From Pseudomonas sp. efr-133-TYG-5 (GTDB taxonomy: Bacteria; Pseudomonadota; Gammaproteobacteria; Pseudomonadales; Pseudomonadaceae), in assembly GCF_030209175.1 (NCBI RefSeq), contig NZ_JARVSM010000001.1, forward strand, positions 434,001 to 498,000: a DNA stretch of 64,000 nt, given 5' to 3'. This document shows, one piece after another, positions 45,968-55,202 of the stretch (positions within the stretch are counted from its first letter, which is position 1; every line of letters starts with the position of its first letter). The position numbers and the translations under genes are program-made. Below the pieces are notes generated by a model. The model was not told the origin of the DNA. It saw only the letters and a list, made by a program, of their open reading frames with translations, and did not search any database.

Positions 45968-47620
45968 GTGACTGCCAATCCTCTCGAAGACCCGTTCTAT
46001 TACCTCAACAACTTCCGGCAAGTGCTTGATTGGCTTGAATTGCGCTATGCCGATGTGATGAGCGACAGCGAACACGCCTTCATTCGTGACTTCCGCACGT
46101 TGCCCCAGCCCTCGCAGGGTTTGCTGGTGCGCATGGTGATGCGCAAGGGCGTGCATTTTCGCGCCGGCAAGCTCGGTTATGCGGAAATCGGCGACATCGG
46201 CGCTGCCGCACAACCGTTGCTGGAACATGGCTGGCTCGACGAGCAGGCACCCGTGACGATCGCCGAGTTGTTCGACCTGCTGCTCAAAGCCGAGATCCTG
46301 CAAGCCTTCGGTACGGCGATCGCACACCCCAAGGGCAGGAAGGTCGACTGGCTGCAGGCGTTGCATGAACAGTTTCCCGAACCACGGACATTGCGCGACT
46401 GGTGCCCGGAACTGGCCGACCGCCTGTTCAGCCTGACCCTGATGGAACTGTGCGACCGTTTGCGCCTGATGTTCTTCGGCAACCTGTATCAGGACTGGTC
46501 GGAATTCGTCCTCGCCGACCTGGGGATATTTACCTACGAAAAAGTCGAGTTCTGCGCCGATTCCCGCGGCCTGCGCAGCCGCGCCGACGTCGATGCCTGC
46601 CTGTTCCTGCACGATTGCCAGGCGCGTTTCGAAGCCGGTGAAGCGCTGGAGCCGATTGTCGAGCAGATTGCCGCGCTGCATTTCGCCAATCCCTGGCTGC
46701 AACGCCGGCGCGACAAACTGTTGTTTCAGATCGGCCAGTATTGCGAGCGCATTGCCGAGTTCGCCCTGGCCCTGAACATCTACCGCGACTGCGCCTATCC
46801 CGGCGCGCGCCTGCGCATGATTCGCGTGCTGGAGCGCTGCGGCGAATATGCGCTCGCCCTGGAGCTGGCGAGCAGCGCCGAACAGGCACCGCAAAGCGCC
46901 ACTGAACAGCAAGGCCTGCAACGGATCGTGCCGCGCCTGCGCCGCAAGCTCGGCGGTCCACCGCTCAAGCGCGTTGCACCAAGGCCCGTGGAACGGCTCG
47001 ACCTGCATTTGCCGCGCACCGATCCGACGCGGTCGGTCGAGTATTACGTGCAGGCGCACCTGCACGAAGACGCCGGCCCGGTGCATTACGTGGAAAACAG
47101 CCTGATCAATTCGCTGTTCGGCCTGTTGTGCTGGCCGGCGATCTTCGCGCCACTTCCGGGGGCGTTTTTCCACCCGTTCCAGCGCGGCCCGGTAGACCTG
47201 CTCAACGAGGACTTCCATCCGCGTCGCGCGCAGCTGTTCCATGCCTGCCTCAGCGAACTCGACGATGGCCGCTACCTCGAGACGATCCGCACGCGGTTTG
47301 CCGCCAAGTGGGGCGTGCAGTCGCCGTTCGTGTTCTGGGGCGCCCTCAACGCCGAGCTGCTGGAACAGGCGCTGGCCTGCGTACCGGCCGAACACCTCAA
47401 GCACTGGTTCAATCGCCTGCTGCTCGACATCAAGGCCAACCGCGCCGGCATGCCGGACCTGATCCAGTTCTGGCCGCAGCACAAGACCTACCGGATGATC
47501 GAGGTCAAGGGCCCCGGCGACCGCTTGCAGGACAACCAGTTGCGCTGGCTGGAGTTCTGCCACGCGCACCAGATGCCGGTTGCCGTGTGCTACGTGCAAT
47601 GGGCGGAGCAAGACGCTTGA
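45968..47620 (+). CDS. FAN1-type structure-specific nuclease (VRR-NUC domain)
   Basis: A 550-aa protein matching the bacterial FAN1 studied in P. aeruginosa. It has an N-terminal helical DNA-binding part (NPLEDPFYYLNNFRQVLDWL), a SAP-like and TPR-like middle (about 110-310), and a C-terminal VRR-NUC nuclease domain. The catalytic PD-(D/E)xK set is visible as Asp497 (MPDLIQF), Glu512 and Lys514 (MIEVKGPGD), with a downstream Gln in QDNQLRW. FAN1 incises flapped DNA and helps repair interstrand crosslinks. The start is a GTG with no strong ribosome site. Its stop overlaps the start of the nuclease-helicase gene. Confidence 0.92.
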   Translation: MTANPLEDPFYYLNNFRQVLDWLELRYADVMSDSEHAFIRDFRTLPQPSQGLLVRMVMRKGVHFRAGKLGYAEIGDIGAAAQPLLEHGWLDEQAPVTIAELFDLLLKAEILQAFGTAIAHPKGRKVDWLQALHEQFPEPRTLRDWCPELADRLFSLTLMELCDRLRLMFFGNLYQDWSEFVLADLGIFTYEKVEFCADSRGLRSRADVDACLFLHDCQARFEAGEALEPIVEQIAALHFANPWLQRRRDKLLFQIGQYCERIAEFALALNIYRDCAYPGARLRMIRVLERCGEYALALELASSAEQAPQSATEQQGLQRIVPRLRRKLGGPPLKRVAPRPVERLDLHLPRTDPTRSVEYYVQAHLHEDAGPVHYVENSLINSLFGLLCWPAIFAPLPGAFFHPFQRGPVDLLNEDFHPRRAQLFHACLSELDDGRYLETIRTRFAAKWGVQSPFVFWGALNAELLEQALACVPAEHLKHWFNRLLLDIKANRAGMPDLIQFWPQHKTYRMIEVKGPGDRLQDNQLRWLEFCHAHQMPVAVCYVQWAEQDA

Positions 47621-49890
47621 GCTACCGCATTGCCGTGCGCGCGTTGTGCGAGTTCACCGCCAAGAGCGGCGACCTCGACTTGCGCTTCACCCCGTCACCC
47701 ACGGCGCTGGAAGGCATCGTCGGCCATCGCACCGTGGCCTCGCGGCGCAGCGAAAGCTATCAGAGCGAAGTGGCACTGGAAGGCACGTTCGGCCAATTGC
47801 AGGTCAAGGGCAGGGCGGACGGCTACGATCCGGCGCAAAACTGCCTGGAGGAGGTCAAGACCTATCGCGGCGACCTCGGCAAGCAACCGGCCAACCACCG
47901 CCAGTTGCATTGGGCCCAGGCGAAGATCTACGGCTGGCTGATGTGCTGCAAGTTGCAGCTCGAGCAGATCAATCTGGCCCTGGTGTATTTCGATATCGTC
48001 AGCGAAAAGGAAACCTGCCTGGTGCAAGCCTTCCGCGCCGATGCCTTGCAGGCGTTCTTCCAGCAGCAGTGCCAGTTGTTCCTGCAATGGGCCGAACAGG
48101 AAATGGCCCACCGCGCCGCGCGCAATCACGCCGCGCAAGCGCTGACCTTTCCCCATGGCAACTTTCGTCCCGGCCAGCGTCATCTCGCCGAGTCGGTGTT
48201 CAAGGCCGTCAGCACCGGGCGATGCCTGATGGCCCAGGCACCGACCGGCATCGGCAAAACCCTCGGCACCCTGTTTCCGCTGCTCAAGGCCCTGGCGCCG
48301 CAGCAGCTCGACAAGGTGTATTTCCTCACCGCCAAGACGCCGGGGCGCCAACTGGCGCTGGACGCGGCGCAGGTGCTGTTCGCGCGCAACGCGAGCCTGC
48401 CGCTGCGGGTGCTGGAGATGGTCGCCCGGGACAAGGCCTGCGAGCACCCGGACAAGGCCTGTCATGGCGAATCCTGTCCGCTGGCGCAGGGCTTCTATGA
48501 TCGCCTGCCCGCCGCCCGGCAGGCCGCCAGTCAATTGCGCTTGCTGGATCAGGCGGCGCTGCGCGACGTCGCCGCGCAACACTCGGTGTGCCCGTATTAC
48601 CTGAGCCAGGAAATGGCACGCTGGGCCGACGTGGTGGTAGCGGACTACAACTATTACTTCGATTTCAGCGCGCTGTTGTTTGGCCTGGCCCAGCTCAATC
48701 AATGGAAGATCGCGACGCTGGTGGACGAGGCGCACAACCTGGTGGAGCGCGGCCGCCAGATGTACAGCGCGACCCTCGATCAGGCCACGTTGAACAGTGT
48801 GCGCAAAACCGCGCCCGAGCCGTTGAAAAAGTCTCTGCAACGGGTCAACCGCGAATGGAACAGCCTCCACAACGCGCAGCTGGCGCCGTATCAGGCCTAT
48901 GACAAGGCCCCGGAAAAACTCCTGCAAGCCATCTCACTGTGCAGCGCGAGCATTGGCGACTACCTCAACGATCACCCGCAAGGCCTCGACAGCGGCCTGC
49001 AGAACGTCTATTTCGAGCTGCTGCAGTTCGCTCGTGTGGCGGAACTGTTCGATGCGCATTACCTGTTCGATATCAGCAAGCGCGACCTGGAGCGCAAGAA
49101 ACCGCTGTCGCAACTGTGCCTGCGCAACGTAGTGCCCGCCGCACTGATTGGCCCGCGCCTGACGGCCGCCCGCAGCTGCATCCTGTTTTCCGCGACCCTG
49201 AGCCCGCGTCACTATTACGCCGACCTGCTCGGGACGCCGGCCGATACCGTGTGGATCGACGTTGAATCGCCGTTTGCCGCCGAGCAATTGCAGGTGCAGA
49301 TCGTCAGCCGGATCTCCACGCGGTTCAACCATCGACAGGCGTCGCTGGAGCCGATCGTCGAACTGATCGCCCGTCAGTTCAGCGAAAGGCCTGGCAATTA
49401 CCTGGCGTTTTTCAGCAGCTTCGACTACCTGCAACAAGTGGCGCAGTTGCTGGCCGAGCGGCATCCGCAGATCCCCCGCTGGCTGCAATCGCGGGGCATG
49501 GCCGAGGGGCAGCGCCAGGCGTTTCTCGAGCAGTTCACCGCCGACAGCCGCGGCATCGGTTTCGCCGTGCTCGGCGGGGCGTTCGGTGAAGGCATCGACC
49601 TGCCCGGCGCGCGGCTGATCGGGGCGTTCATCGCCACCCTGGGGCTGGCGCAACTCAATCCGGTCAACGAGCAGATGAAGCGCCGCATGGCCGCCATCTT
49701 CGGTGCCGGCTATGACTACACCTACCTGTATCCCGGTGTGCAGAAAGTGGTGCAGGCCGCCGGTCGGGTGATCCGCACGCAGCAGGATCGTGGTGTGGTG
49801 ATGCTGATCGATGATCGCTTTGCCGAGGGCCGGATCCAGCAGCTGTTGCCGCAATGGTGGCAACTCGATATTGCACAGGCCGCTCCCTAA
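47617..49890 (+). CDS. XPD/DinG-like Fe-S helicase fused to a RecB-type nuclease domain
   Basis: A 757-aa protein starting at a TTG that overlaps the FAN1 stop, with GGAG nine bases ahead. Residues 45-110 are a PD-(D/E)xK domain of the Cas4/RecB kind: Asp68 (GRADGYD), Glu79 and Lys81 (EEVKTY), and Gln101-xxx-Tyr105. Then follows a superfamily 2 helicase with Walker A APTGIGKT at 208-215 and DEAH at 370-373. Four cysteines (275, 282, 287, 325) are spaced as in the XPD/DinG iron-sulfur domain. Late motifs are GEGIDLPG and QAAGRVIRTQQDRG. It should unwind 5'-3' and may also cut DNA. Operon structure points to joint action with FAN1. Confidence 0.88.
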   Translation: MSYRIAVRALCEFTAKSGDLDLRFTPSPTALEGIVGHRTVASRRSESYQSEVALEGTFGQLQVKGRADGYDPAQNCLEEVKTYRGDLGKQPANHRQLHWAQAKIYGWLMCCKLQLEQINLALVYFDIVSEKETCLVQAFRADALQAFFQQQCQLFLQWAEQEMAHRAARNHAAQALTFPHGNFRPGQRHLAESVFKAVSTGRCLMAQAPTGIGKTLGTLFPLLKALAPQQLDKVYFLTAKTPGRQLALDAAQVLFARNASLPLRVLEMVARDKACEHPDKACHGESCPLAQGFYDRLPAARQAASQLRLLDQAALRDVAAQHSVCPYYLSQEMARWADVVVADYNYYFDFSALLFGLAQLNQWKIATLVDEAHNLVERGRQMYSATLDQATLNSVRKTAPEPLKKSLQRVNREWNSLHNAQLAPYQAYDKAPEKLLQAISLCSASIGDYLNDHPQGLDSGLQNVYFELLQFARVAELFDAHYLFDISKRDLERKKPLSQLCLRNVVPAALIGPRLTAARSCILFSATLSPRHYYADLLGTPADTVWIDVESPFAAEQLQVQIVSRISTRFNHRQASLEPIVELIARQFSERPGNYLAFFSSFDYLQQVAQLLAERHPQIPRWLQSRGMAEGQRQAFLEQFTADSRGIGFAVLGGAFGEGIDLPGARLIGAFIATLGLAQLNPVNEQMKRRMAAIFGAGYDYTYLYPGVQKVVQAAGRVIRTQQDRGVVMLIDDRFAEGRIQQLLPQWWQLDIAQAAP

Positions 49891-49940
49891 TCGAGCGGAT
49901 TGCCGCATACTTGCACTAATACCTATGTGCGGTGAGCCCG

Positions 49941-51863
49941 ATGAGTGACAACGACAAAAGTGCTGTAGCGATTGAAGACATGCGTTTTCGCCTGTTGATC
50001 GATGCAGTGGTCGACTACGCGATCTACATGATTGACCCGCAAGGCGTCATCACCAGCTGGAACTCGGGCGCCAGACGTTTCAAGGGTTATGAAGAAGCCG
50101 AAATCCTCGGCGAGCACTTTTCGCGCTTCTACACCGCTGAAGACCGTGCCGCCGGTTTGCCGCAACGCGCACTGGACACGGCAATCGGCGAAGGCCGCTT
50201 CGAAGGCGAGGGCTGGCGGGTACGCAAGGACGGCACACATTTCTGGTGTCACGTGGTGATCGACCCAATTTTCAGCCCTGACGGGCAACTGCTCGGATTT
50301 GCCAAGATCACCCGCGATCTCACCGACCGCAAGATGGCCGAGGAAACCCTCAAGCAGAGCGAGCAGCAGTTTCGCCTGCTGGTTCAGGGCGTGAGTGATT
50401 ACGCGATCTACATGCTCAGCCCGGAAGGCCGGGTGACCAACTGGAACCCCGGCGCGCAGCGGATCAAGGGCTACACCCCGGAAGAGGTCATCGGCCAGCA
50501 TTTCTCGATGTTCTACACGCTTGAGGATCGCGCCATCGGCGAGCCGCAGCGCGCCCTGGAAACCGCCGTTCGCGAGGGCCGTTTCGAAAACAAGAGCTGG
50601 CGCCTGCGCAAGGACGGCACGCGGTTCCTGGCCCATGTGGTGGTCGATGCGATTCGTGGCGAAACCGGTTCTCTGCTCGGGTTTGCCAAGATCACCCGTG
50701 ATATCACTGAAGCCCATCAGGCCCAGGAAGCCCTGGAGCGCACCCGCGAAGCGCTGTTCCAGGCGCAGAAGATGCAGGCCATCGGCCAACTCAGCGGCGG
50801 CATTGCCCACGACTTCAACAATCTGCTGACGGTGATACTCGGCAATCTGGAAATCCTCGGCAAACGCGTCGGCGACGATCCCAAGGTCAACCGGCTGCTG
50901 GAAAACGCCACCCAGGGCGCGCTGCGTGGCGTCTCGCTGACCCAACGCATGCTGGCCTTCGCCCGCCGCCAGGAACTCAAGACCGAACCGGTCAACATCG
51001 ACCAGCTCGTGCAGGGCATCACCGGTCTGCTGCGCAGTTCGCTGGGGCCGGGTATCCGCATCGAAACGGCATTTGCCGACGATCTCGAAGCGGTGCTGGC
51101 CGACACCAATCAGCTCGAACTGGCGGTACTCAACCTGGCAACCAACGCCCGCGACGCCATGCCCGAAGGTGGCAGCGTGATGATCAGTGCCCGCCGCGAA
51201 GTCGTGCTCGAGCCGGCCCAGTCGTCGTTGGCACCGGGGCGCTACGTGTGCCTGAGCATCAGCGATACCGGCACCGGCATGGACGCGCTTACCCTGGCTT
51301 CGGCCATGGATCCGTTCTTCACCACCAAGGGCCTGGGCAAAGGCACCGGGCTCGGTTTGTCGATGGTGCACGGCTTCATCGAGCAACTCGGTGGCCGCTT
51401 CATCCTCAAGAGCCAGCAGGGTCACGGCACCACCGCTGAACTGTGGCTGCCAGTGGCCGACAATGCGGCAACGGCCAGGCCGCATGACCAGAATGCCGAT
51501 GCCGCTGCCGTGCCACGCCTCAGCGTCCTGGTGGTGGATGACGACAGCCTGGTACTGACCAGCACCACGCTGTTGCTCGAAGACCTCGGGCACCGGGTCG
51601 TCAGTGCGATTTCCGGGGCGCAGGCCCTGCAGCTGTTCGATCAAGGCGAGGTCATCGACCTGATGATCACCGACATGGCCATGCCGCAGATGAGCGGCGC
51701 GCAACTGGCCCACGCCGTGCGCCTGCTCAAGCCGGATCTGCCGATCATTCTTGCCACTGGCTACGCCGATCGCCTGGAAGGCTTTTCGGCCAATCTGCCG
51801 CGTCTGCCCAAGCCCTTCACCCAGCTCAATCTGCTGGAGGTCATTGCCCAGTCGATGACGTGA
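49941..51863 (+). CDS. PAS-PAS hybrid sensor histidine kinase
   Basis: A 640-aa cytoplasmic hybrid kinase without membrane segments. Two closely similar PAS/PAC units lie at about 14-130 and 140-255 (both contain VxDYAIYM, a GxHFSxFYT loop and [10 protein letters not shown]). They are followed by a HisKA domain with His290 ([11 protein letters not shown]), an HATPase with [10 protein letters not shown] and [12 protein letters not shown], and a receiver with the phosphoacceptor Asp578 (LMITDMAMP). The duplicated PAS units suggest an internal duplication. No adjacent response regulator gene exists, so phosphate probably passes to a distant partner. ATG 49941 has GGTGAG upstream. Confidence 0.9.
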   Translation: MSDNDKSAVAIEDMRFRLLIDAVVDYAIYMIDPQGVITSWNSGARRFKGYEEAEILGEHFSRFYTAEDRAAGLPQRALDTAIGEGRFEGEGWRVRKDGTHFWCHVVIDPIFSPDGQLLGFAKITRDLTDRKMAEETLKQSEQQFRLLVQGVSDYAIYMLSPEGRVTNWNPGAQRIKGYTPEEVIGQHFSMFYTLEDRAIGEPQRALETAVREGRFENKSWRLRKDGTRFLAHVVVDAIRGETGSLLGFAKITRDITEAHQAQEALERTREALFQAQKMQAIGQLSGGIAHDFNNLLTVILGNLEILGKRVGDDPKVNRLLENATQGALRGVSLTQRMLAFARRQELKTEPVNIDQLVQGITGLLRSSLGPGIRIETAFADDLEAVLADTNQLELAVLNLATNARDAMPEGGSVMISARREVVLEPAQSSLAPGRYVCLSISDTGTGMDALTLASAMDPFFTTKGLGKGTGLGLSMVHGFIEQLGGRFILKSQQGHGTTAELWLPVADNAATARPHDQNADAAAVPRLSVLVVDDDSLVLTSTTLLLEDLGHRVVSAISGAQALQLFDQGEVIDLMITDMAMPQMSGAQLAHAVRLLKPDLPIILATGYADRLEGFSANLPRLPKPFTQLNLLEVIAQSMT

Positions 51864-51936
51864 GCCGTTGGCGAATCCGCCTGAACTTGTCCAGGCCGCG
51901 CTGCCTCCAAACGCTTTACGACCCGGAGCCTGTGCA

Positions 51937-52473
51937 GTGCCTCGCATATTGACCCAGCCGACCAACGAAGAAGTGCTCACCGAACACAACGCCAAGATGT
52001 TCGGCTCACCCAAGGAGCGCCTGGACTTCTACCGACGGGAAATCCAGTACGAAACCAGCATCCTCGCCAACCGTACCGACGCCTACCTGGCGGCGCAGTC
52101 ATTCCTGGTGATTGCCTTCGCTTCGTGTATGTCCAACCTCAACCCGGAGTGGGGCAAGCTGTTTACCCTGATCGTGCCACCGTTCCTGGCGTTGCTCGGC
52201 CTGCTCAGTTCGCTGAACGCCTGGCCGGGGATTCGCGCGGCCTACGACATCATCGATCACTGGCACTACAAGCAGAGCGAACTGCTGAGCGCCGAGCCGG
52301 TGATGGGCCTGATCTACGACGAATCGCCGCTGTTCAGTGAAATGGAGTCGAGCCACAAGGGCTATCGCAAGTCGCTGCTGTTTTCCGTGCGCACGCCGTG
52401 GATCTTCGCCACCTTCTGGGTGTTGTTGGGCACCTATGCGGTGTTTATTCAGGTCACCAACCCGGGCGGTTGA
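51937..52473 (+). CDS. Small membrane protein of unknown function
   Basis: A 178-aa protein starting at GTG 51937 with CGGAG nine bases ahead; the open frame reaches back to 51868. It has a soluble N-terminal part (LTEHNAKMFGSPKERLDFYRREIQYETSILANRTDAYLA), two hydrophobic segments close together (SFLVIAFASCM and LIVPPFLALLGLLSSL) and a third near the C-terminus (WIFATFWVLLGTYAVFI). The plan resembles SLATT/RipA-like 2-3 TM proteins, but I cannot assign it. It lies 73 bp after the hybrid kinase gene and shares its terminator. Confidence 0.65.
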   Translation: MPRILTQPTNEEVLTEHNAKMFGSPKERLDFYRREIQYETSILANRTDAYLAAQSFLVIAFASCMSNLNPEWGKLFTLIVPPFLALLGLLSSLNAWPGIRAAYDIIDHWHYKQSELLSAEPVMGLIYDESPLFSEMESSHKGYRKSLLFSVRTPWIFATFWVLLGTYAVFIQVTNPGG

Positions 52474-52496
52474 CCAGGCGCAAACCCGACGGCAGA

Positions 52497-52526
52497 AAAA
52501 AGCCCGACCATCAGGTCGGGCTTTTT
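52497..52526 (+). terminator. Bidirectional terminator
   Basis: A 13-bp perfect stem AAAAAGCCCGACC/GGTCGGGCTTTTT with a 4-nt loop works in both directions. It serves the membrane protein gene ending at 52473 and the convergent gene ending at 52536. Confidence 0.92.
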
Positions 52527-52535
52527 CATGCCGGT

Positions 52536-52832
52536 TTACACGCTGGTTTCCAGTTGCTCGCGCAACCTTTGCGAGTTTTGCGCCGACATCGGGATCGGTG
52601 GGAAATCTTCGTTGAGCACACACAGATGCTCGATCGCTTCTTCGAATTTCAGGTCGGCTTTCTTGCGCAACGCCCGGTAGTGGTCGAACTGCTGGATGTC
52701 CAGCTGATCGGATTCGAGCAACTCGTGAGCCGCGCGATTGAGCGCCTGGGCCTCTTCAAACAGCTGCCGGTTGCGTTCCAGGGCGAGGGCTCTGCATGCC
52801 TTGATCTGTGCGGGAGTCGTGCATTCTTTCAT
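52536..52832 (-). CDS. Small helical protein of unknown function
   Basis: A 98-aa protein starting MKECTTPAQIKACRALALERN, with AAGG eight bases before the ATG. It is almost wholly helical and charged (QLFEEAQALNRAAHELLESDQLDIQQFDHYRALRKKADLKFEEAIEHL), so a short coiled coil or helical bundle is likely. There is no signal peptide or membrane segment. I recognise no family. The frame extends upstream to 53003, but that part is arginine/proline-rich shadow sequence. It is single, convergent with the membrane protein. Confidence 0.65.
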   Translation of the reverse strand: MKECTTPAQIKACRALALERNRQLFEEAQALNRAAHELLESDQLDIQQFDHYRALRKKADLKFEEAIEHLCVLNEDFPPIPMSAQNSQRLREQLETSV

Positions 52833-52901
52833 GACCGTGACCTTATTCTGCGGGATTCCTTTTGCCGGGCGTAACGCCGCAGGGGAACCGAACCTGCCGG
52901 G

Positions 52902-52925
52902 CCCCGCCGGAACAATCCGGCGGGG
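52902..52925. repeat. Stem-loop between the antiporter and the small helical protein
   Basis: A perfect 10-bp inverted repeat CCCCGCCGGA/TCCGGCGGGG with loop ACAA. No T run follows on either strand, so its role as terminator of the antiporter gene is uncertain. Confidence 0.5.
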
Positions 52926-53018
52926 GGTTATGCTTGTGACCGTGGCCGGTTTGCGCGGGATCCATTTTTTTGCAGAAAAAAATCTGATCAGTGCAAGGCT
53001 CAAAACCGCAGGAAAAAA

Positions 53019-54362
53019 TCAGCTTTTTTGCTTTTTCAGCTGTTCATAGCGCGCCAGGATCGGCTGGGTGCTGATGCCATGGACCAGAATGCTCAGCGCC
53101 ACGACAGACAAAGTCAGATCGGTGCACAACGTGCCGACGCGATCACTCAAACCGTGGTTGAGCGCATAAAACAGATAGAACAGGCTGCCGATACCGCGGA
53201 TACCGAACCAGCCGATCAACAGGCGCTGACGGCCCTCCAGCAGCGTTCCCCACGGCATGCCGAGCACGCAGAGCGGGCGGATCACGCCGAACAGCACGGC
53301 GCCGATCAGCAGGGCCCGCCAGTCCCAGTGACTGAGCAGCACCACGCCGAGCAGGGTGACCAGAAATACCTCCATGGCGCGTTCGACCAGCCCGCCGAAA
53401 GCGAGCATGTCGCCCATCATGATCCCGGCCGCTACCTGGCTGTCTTCCAGGCGTTCGGTATCGCCGTGCACCGCGTGCTGCGGTTCGACGTTCTGATGGC
53501 CGACCACCGGTTGCACCAGGTGTTCGGCCGGGGGCTGGCTGGCGCCGGTGGATTTCACCTCGACCTGGCGCAAGCCCAGCCCGGCAGCGAAAACCGAAAG
53601 GAAACCGAAGCCGCCGATGGATTCAGCCACCACGTAGGCGAGGGCGATCAAGGCCAGTGCCAGGTAATCATTGGGGCTGACCGTGCTGTCGGCATTGCGG
53701 ATCTGCAGGGCCAGCGTGGCGCGGCCGATGCCACGGCCCATCCAGTAGCCGGTGAGCAATCCGACAGGGACGGCCCAGACCACGCTGCGCAGCAGCCAGT
53801 CGCGCCACTCGTTGGCGAATCCGTCACCGTGCAGCAACAGCAGGCCGAGGATCACGAACGGAAAGGCAATCCCGTCATTCAGCCCGGCCTCGCCAGACAG
53901 GCCGAACCGCACGCTGTCGACGTCCCGCGCATCGTTGACCTGCACCAGCGCGGCCAGCACCGGGTCGGTCGGCGCCAGAATCGCGCCAATCAACAGCGCC
54001 GGCCCCCACGCCAGCTGCAAGCCGTAATGCAGCAGCAGACAGACACCGATGATCGTCAGCACCATCACCGGACCGGCGAGGCCAAACGCAATCCGCCAGT
54101 TTTTGTCACGCAGTGGCAAACGCAGCTTCAAACCGCAGATGAACAACGAAAACAGCACCGCGACCTCGGTCAGGTGCTCCATCCATAAAGAAGCGTCATC
54201 CAGCGACAGTTTCAGCAGATCGAGACCACTGGGGCCGATACCGATCCCCAGCAGTAGGCAAACCGCCGAGGTCGTGACCGGCATCCAGCGCAGGTACGAC
54301 GAGGTCAGTGCCAGGGTCAGCAGCACGGCGCCGAGCACGGCCACCCAGATAATGAAGCTCAT
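53019..54362 (-). CDS. CPA1-family Na+(K+)/H+ antiporter
   Basis: A 447-aa membrane protein with about 12 hydrophobic segments. The ion-site motifs of NhaP/CPA1 are present: TDP at 132-134 (ILAPTDPVLAALV) and the Asn162-Asp163 pair in GEAGLNDGIAFPFV. A charged insertion (about 270-315, including STGASQPPAEHLVQPVVGHQNVEP) interrupts the second half and probably forms a cytoplasmic loop. It exchanges cytoplasmic Na+ or K+ for protons. The ion cannot be told from the sequence. It is 60 bp downstream of the Yip1 gene on the same strand, possibly in one transcript. Confidence 0.9.
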   Translation of the reverse strand: MSFIIWVAVLGAVLLTLALTSSYLRWMPVTTSAVCLLLGIGIGPSGLDLLKLSLDDASLWMEHLTEVAVLFSLFICGLKLRLPLRDKNWRIAFGLAGPVMVLTIIGVCLLLHYGLQLAWGPALLIGAILAPTDPVLAALVQVNDARDVDSVRFGLSGEAGLNDGIAFPFVILGLLLLHGDGFANEWRDWLLRSVVWAVPVGLLTGYWMGRGIGRATLALQIRNADSTVSPNDYLALALIALAYVVAESIGGFGFLSVFAAGLGLRQVEVKSTGASQPPAEHLVQPVVGHQNVEPQHAVHGDTERLEDSQVAAGIMMGDMLAFGGLVERAMEVFLVTLLGVVLLSHWDWRALLIGAVLFGVIRPLCVLGMPWGTLLEGRQRLLIGWFGIRGIGSLFYLFYALNHGLSDRVGTLCTDLTLSVVALSILVHGISTQPILARYEQLKKQKS

Positions 54363-54422
54363 GGTGTGCGGCCCGCCCTGGCTGGCATTGCTCCGCCTCG
54401 ACGCCGGCGTGACGTAGGAACC

Positions 54423-55034
54423 TTAAACAACGGGCGTGCGCAGATATTCAGGCGTCAGCACGTTGAACCACAGCAGGATCATCGACACCAGTATGGTCAC
54501 CAGCACCAACAGTGCCACGCCCCAGACACTGGCCGCATACAACAGGCCTTGCTCCTTGCGTTCGTGCATGAAGGTCGGCAAGCCAACGAACAGCAGGAAC
54601 GTCGAATACAACGCCGCAGCACCGAGCACCAGCACCGCCAGCCAGCGGCTCGGATACAGCCCGGCGATGCCGGCGATGAAGAACGGGGTGACGGTGTACG
54701 CGGCAAACCCGATGCACTGGTTGAGGGTCGGCCGGGCATCGAACGTGCGCGACATCCAGCGGATAAACCCGCCAATGATCGCAACACCGAGCACCATGGT
54801 CACGTACAACAGGACGCTCAGCTGCAAGGCGCTGGCGCTGCTCAGTTTGACGATTTCGCCGACGGCCAGGCTCCAGCCGACGTACGTGGTGCCGATGAAC
54901 AGGCACACGGCCGGGATCAGCGCCAGTACCAGTAAATGGGCGAGGTAATGCCGTGGGTGCGCCTCTTCTTCGCGGCGGATATCGGTCCAGGCGAAGTTGG
55001 GCTGGGTGAAGAGTTTGACGATAGGTGCGGACAT
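54423..55034 (-). CDS. Yip1-domain membrane protein
   Basis: A 203-aa protein with five predicted membrane segments and the Yip1/YohC family opening IVKLFTQPNFAWTDIRREEEAHPRHYLAHLLVLALIP. A later IAGLYPSRWLAVLVLGAAALYSTFLLFVGLP segment also fits. Function in bacteria is unknown. CAGGAGGTC precedes the ATG. The antiporter follows on the same strand. Confidence 0.85.
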   Translation of the reverse strand: MSAPIVKLFTQPNFAWTDIRREEEAHPRHYLAHLLVLALIPAVCLFIGTTYVGWSLAVGEIVKLSSASALQLSVLLYVTMVLGVAIIGGFIRWMSRTFDARPTLNQCIGFAAYTVTPFFIAGIAGLYPSRWLAVLVLGAAALYSTFLLFVGLPTFMHERKEQGLLYAASVWGVALLVLVTILVSMILLWFNVLTPEYLRTPVV

Positions 55035-55126
55035 GACGACCTCCTGATCTCTCGCGAGCTGATATGGGCTCTACAGGTATTGAGAGGTGGGCCGGGCGCC
55101 GGTTCAGTTTTTCTCGCCAGGACCCA

Positions 55127-55189
55127 TGCAGGAGCTGCCAGCGCTCATATGCGTGCGCCGGCAAATCGTCGGCGGCGGCAGCTCCTGCA
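55127..55189. repeat. REP-type inverted pair (GGAGCTGCC type)
   Basis: TGCAGGAGCTGCC (55127-55139) and its exact reverse complement (55177-55189) flank a partly palindromic core. The sequence matches the common P. fluorescens REP unit beginning (T)G(T/C)AGGAGCTGCCG. It fills the gap between the SDR and Yip1 genes. Confidence 0.75.
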
Positions 55190-55202
55190 CGGACGGCAGG
55201 GT

